Below are positions 62,651-64,000 of a stretch of DNA of 64,000 nt, piece after piece. The stretch's first letter is position 1. The number at the start of each line of letters is the position of its first letter. Both the position numbers and the translations under genes were made by a program. The DNA comes from Thiotrichales bacterium. Its GTDB lineage: Bacteria; Pseudomonadota; Gammaproteobacteria; Thiomicrospirales; Thiomicrospiraceae. Below the pieces are notes generated by a model. It saw nothing but the letters and a program-made list of their open reading frames with translations, was not told the origin of the DNA and did not search any database. The DNA is taken from contig JAFGUG010000045.1 of assembly GCA_016938655.1 (NCBI GenBank), positions 1-64,000 on the forward strand. Reading direction: 5' to 3'.

Positions 62651-63676
62651 TTAAGCGGTAAGCTCGGTTGCTTGTTCAGCCAGCTTTTGCGCGGCTTGTT
62701 CGGCTTTTTTGTTTTGTTGCATCTGAATACCCAGTTTTTTAAATAACTGAATATCGTGATCGGACTCTGGGTTTTCGGTGGTGAGAAGTTTGTCACCATA
62801 GAAAATGGAGTTGGCACCGGCAAAGAAACACAAGGCTTGCGCTTCATCTGTCAAACTCATGCGACCGGCCGACAAGCGCACATAGGTTTGTGGCATTAAA
62901 ATACGCGCAGTGGCAATCACACGAATAAACTCAAAGGAATCGGTTTGATCTTTCATGTGTGCCAATGGCGTGCCTTCAATCGCAACCAATAGGTTAATCG
63001 GCACCGAATTTGGGTGCACACGCATGGTTGAGAAGGTGCGCAGCAGTTCGGCGCGGTCTTTGTGCTGTTCGCCCATGCCGATAATCCCACCCGAGCAGAC
63101 ATTGATGCCGGCTTGCTGGACCTTGTCGATGGTGTCTAAACGGTCTTGGTAGTTACGGGTGGTGATGACTTGTGGGTAGAACGCCTCAGAGGTATCTAGG
63201 TTGTGATTGTAATAATCTAATCCGACCTCTTTGAGTTGTCTCACTTGATCGTCATTCAGCATGCCTAAAGTTAAACAGGTTTCTAGGCCTAAATCCTTAA
63301 CAACGCGCACCATCTCTAACACCCGTGGAAAGTCTTTTTTGTTTGGATTACGCCACGCTGCGCCCATGCACAGGCGGGTTGCACCGCGCTCTTTGGCCAC
63401 CAATGCTTGCTCAATGACCTCTTGCACTTCCATCATCTGTTCTTTTTCAATGTCGGTGTAGTTTCGGGCACTTTGCGAGCAGTACGAACAATCTTCGGCA
63501 CAGCCACCGGACTTTATGTTTACCAGCGTGCTGGTTTGCACTTCGTTTGGATTGAAAAACTGGCGATGGACACTTTGCGCATGAAACATCAAATCGTTAA
63601 ATGGCAGATCCATAATGGCGCGGATTTCCTCTACCGTCCAGTCGTGTCTAATTTGTCCAATTTTTTCTAAGTTCAT
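62651..63676 (-). CDS. bioB: Biotin synthase
   Basis: 341 aa. The radical-SAM cluster motif is CAEDCSYC in [17 protein letters not shown]. Further conserved segments are [38 protein letters not shown]-like ([12 protein letters not shown]) and the C-terminal [14 protein letters not shown]. It inserts sulfur into dethiobiotin. It is the first minus-strand biotin gene, transcribed from the promoter at 63735-63763. Confidence 0.97.
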   Translation of the reverse strand: MNLEKIGQIRHDWTVEEIRAIMDLPFNDLMFHAQSVHRQFFNPNEVQTSTLVNIKSGGCAEDCSYCSQSARNYTDIEKEQMMEVQEVIEQALVAKERGATRLCMGAAWRNPNKKDFPRVLEMVRVVKDLGLETCLTLGMLNDDQVRQLKEVGLDYYNHNLDTSEAFYPQVITTRNYQDRLDTIDKVQQAGINVCSGGIIGMGEQHKDRAELLRTFSTMRVHPNSVPINLLVAIEGTPLAHMKDQTDSFEFIRVIATARILMPQTYVRLSAGRMSLTDEAQALCFFAGANSIFYGDKLLTTENPESDHDIQLFKKLGIQMQQNKKAEQAAQKLAEQATELTA

Positions 63677-63734
63677 AGGATTTTCCAGTTTTTCTAAGGT
63701 AAAGGCGCCTTAGGTATCAAATTTTAATTGAGAT

Positions 63735-63763
63735 ATTATACTGTATTAGAACGATTCTGCGAA
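63735..63763 (-). promoter_or_regulatory. Candidate bioB promoter
   Basis: On the minus strand, TTCGCA, a 17-nt spacer and a perfect TATAAT. It lies about 60 bp upstream of the bioB ATG and divergent from comF. Confidence 0.55.
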
Positions 63764-63775
63764 AAGGAGTCCACA

Positions 63776-64000
63776 ATGCACTGGTTAGAAAAATGGTTAA
63801 TCCCGCCACGTTGCGTCATCACAGGCCTGCCAACTTTGGAACGCGATTTATCCTTGGAATTGGTGAACGATTGGCCGGTACCGCAAGCCGTTTGTCCGCA
63901 ATGTTGTGAGCCAAGTGCGTTGGGTGAGGTGTGCGGAGCCTGTTTGACCCAACCCCCTGCTTTTGACCGAACCCAAGTTGGGTTCTATTTTGATAAGGAA
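63776..64000 (+). CDS. ComF-family competence/phosphoribosyltransferase-like protein (3' end outside window)
   Basis: 75 codons are visible from ATG 63776 to the window edge; it is absent from the ORF track because it has no stop here. AAGGAG lies 7 nt upstream, a near-perfect site. The N-terminus has LEKWLIPPRCVITG and a cysteine set VCPQCCEPSALGEVCGAC like the zinc-ribbon start of ComF. ComF proteins are needed for DNA uptake in transformable bacteria and end in a PRTase domain, which would lie outside the window. A bioB-comF divergent arrangement is common in gammaproteobacteria. Confidence 0.75.
   Translation, partial: MHWLEKWLIPPRCVITGLPTLERDLSLELVNDWPVPQAVCPQCCEPSALGEVCGACLTQPPAFDRTQVGFYFDKE

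Overview
The window looks like chromosome of a free-living, sulfur-oxidising gammaproteobacterium of the Thiomicrospira / Hydrogenovibrio / Thiomicrorhabdus type. This is an inference from gene content and protein style, not from a database match. The pointers are a soxCD sulfite/sulfane dehydrogenase pair next to a molybdenum-cofactor cluster, a large c-di-GMP gene complement (one intact PAS-GGDEF protein, two GGDEF-EAL proteins, two PilZ proteins and a degenerate-GGDEF heme protein), a TonB receptor, and moderate-to-low GC throughout. No rRNA, tRNA, CRISPR array, prophage or insertion sequence was recognised.

Layout. 0-4 kb: the C-terminal end of a large repetitive type I-secreted adhesin, a pseudokinase-Sel1 protein and a PEP-CTERM protein (surface/envelope). 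4-7 kb: apt, argH and a periplasmic thioredoxin-like protein. 7-12 kb: the heme operon hemC-hemD-hemX-hemY. 12-16 kb, minus strand: xthA, a flavin reductase, pldA and a c-heme membrane sensor with a degenerate GGDEF. 16-19 kb: an XRE-type regulator fused to an NBR1-like FW domain, 12 nt upstream of a TonB-dependent receptor, then purU. 19-24 kb: two divergent wobble-base tRNA modification enzymes (tmcA, mnmC). 24-32 kb: a YfaZ-like porin, a CinA-like protein, PAS-GGDEF, a BaiN-like flavoprotein, then a glutathione-peroxide module (peroxiredoxin-glutaredoxin plus gor) with an OxyR-like palindrome upstream. 32-36 kb: two PilZ proteins, yrdA, aroE, hemB. 36-43 kb: soxCD, then moaA-moaD-moaE-moeA-moaC, separated by a 126-nt imperfect hairpin, a terminator and a promoter. 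43-50 kb: deaD and tandem GGDEF-EAL paralogs. 50-56 kb: a TRAP transporter without its binding protein, an RcnB-like lipoprotein, priA, and an SPFH/NfeD pair. 56-59 kb: an EcoRII-type restriction-modification pair. 59-64 kb: biotin genes bioC, bioH, bioF, bioB interrupted by a cold-shock gene, and the start of comF.

How parts fit together. Heme made by hemB/CDXY supplies cytochromes such as SoxD and the c-heme sensor. The moa/moe genes supply the molybdopterin needed by SoxC. Gor regenerates the glutathione used by the peroxiredoxin-glutaredoxin. The c-di-GMP enzymes and PilZ proteins could set attachment through the adhesin.

The most distinctive DNA-level signal is a 12-bp palindrome, AGCAGGCCTGCT. 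I counted 13 exact copies by eye plus many near copies, often within a longer directional consensus AAAAGTSAGCAGGCCTGCT. It occurs both inside genes and in gene-end spacers. It resembles a DNA-uptake-sequence or HIP1-like element and is the best candidate here for something undescribed.
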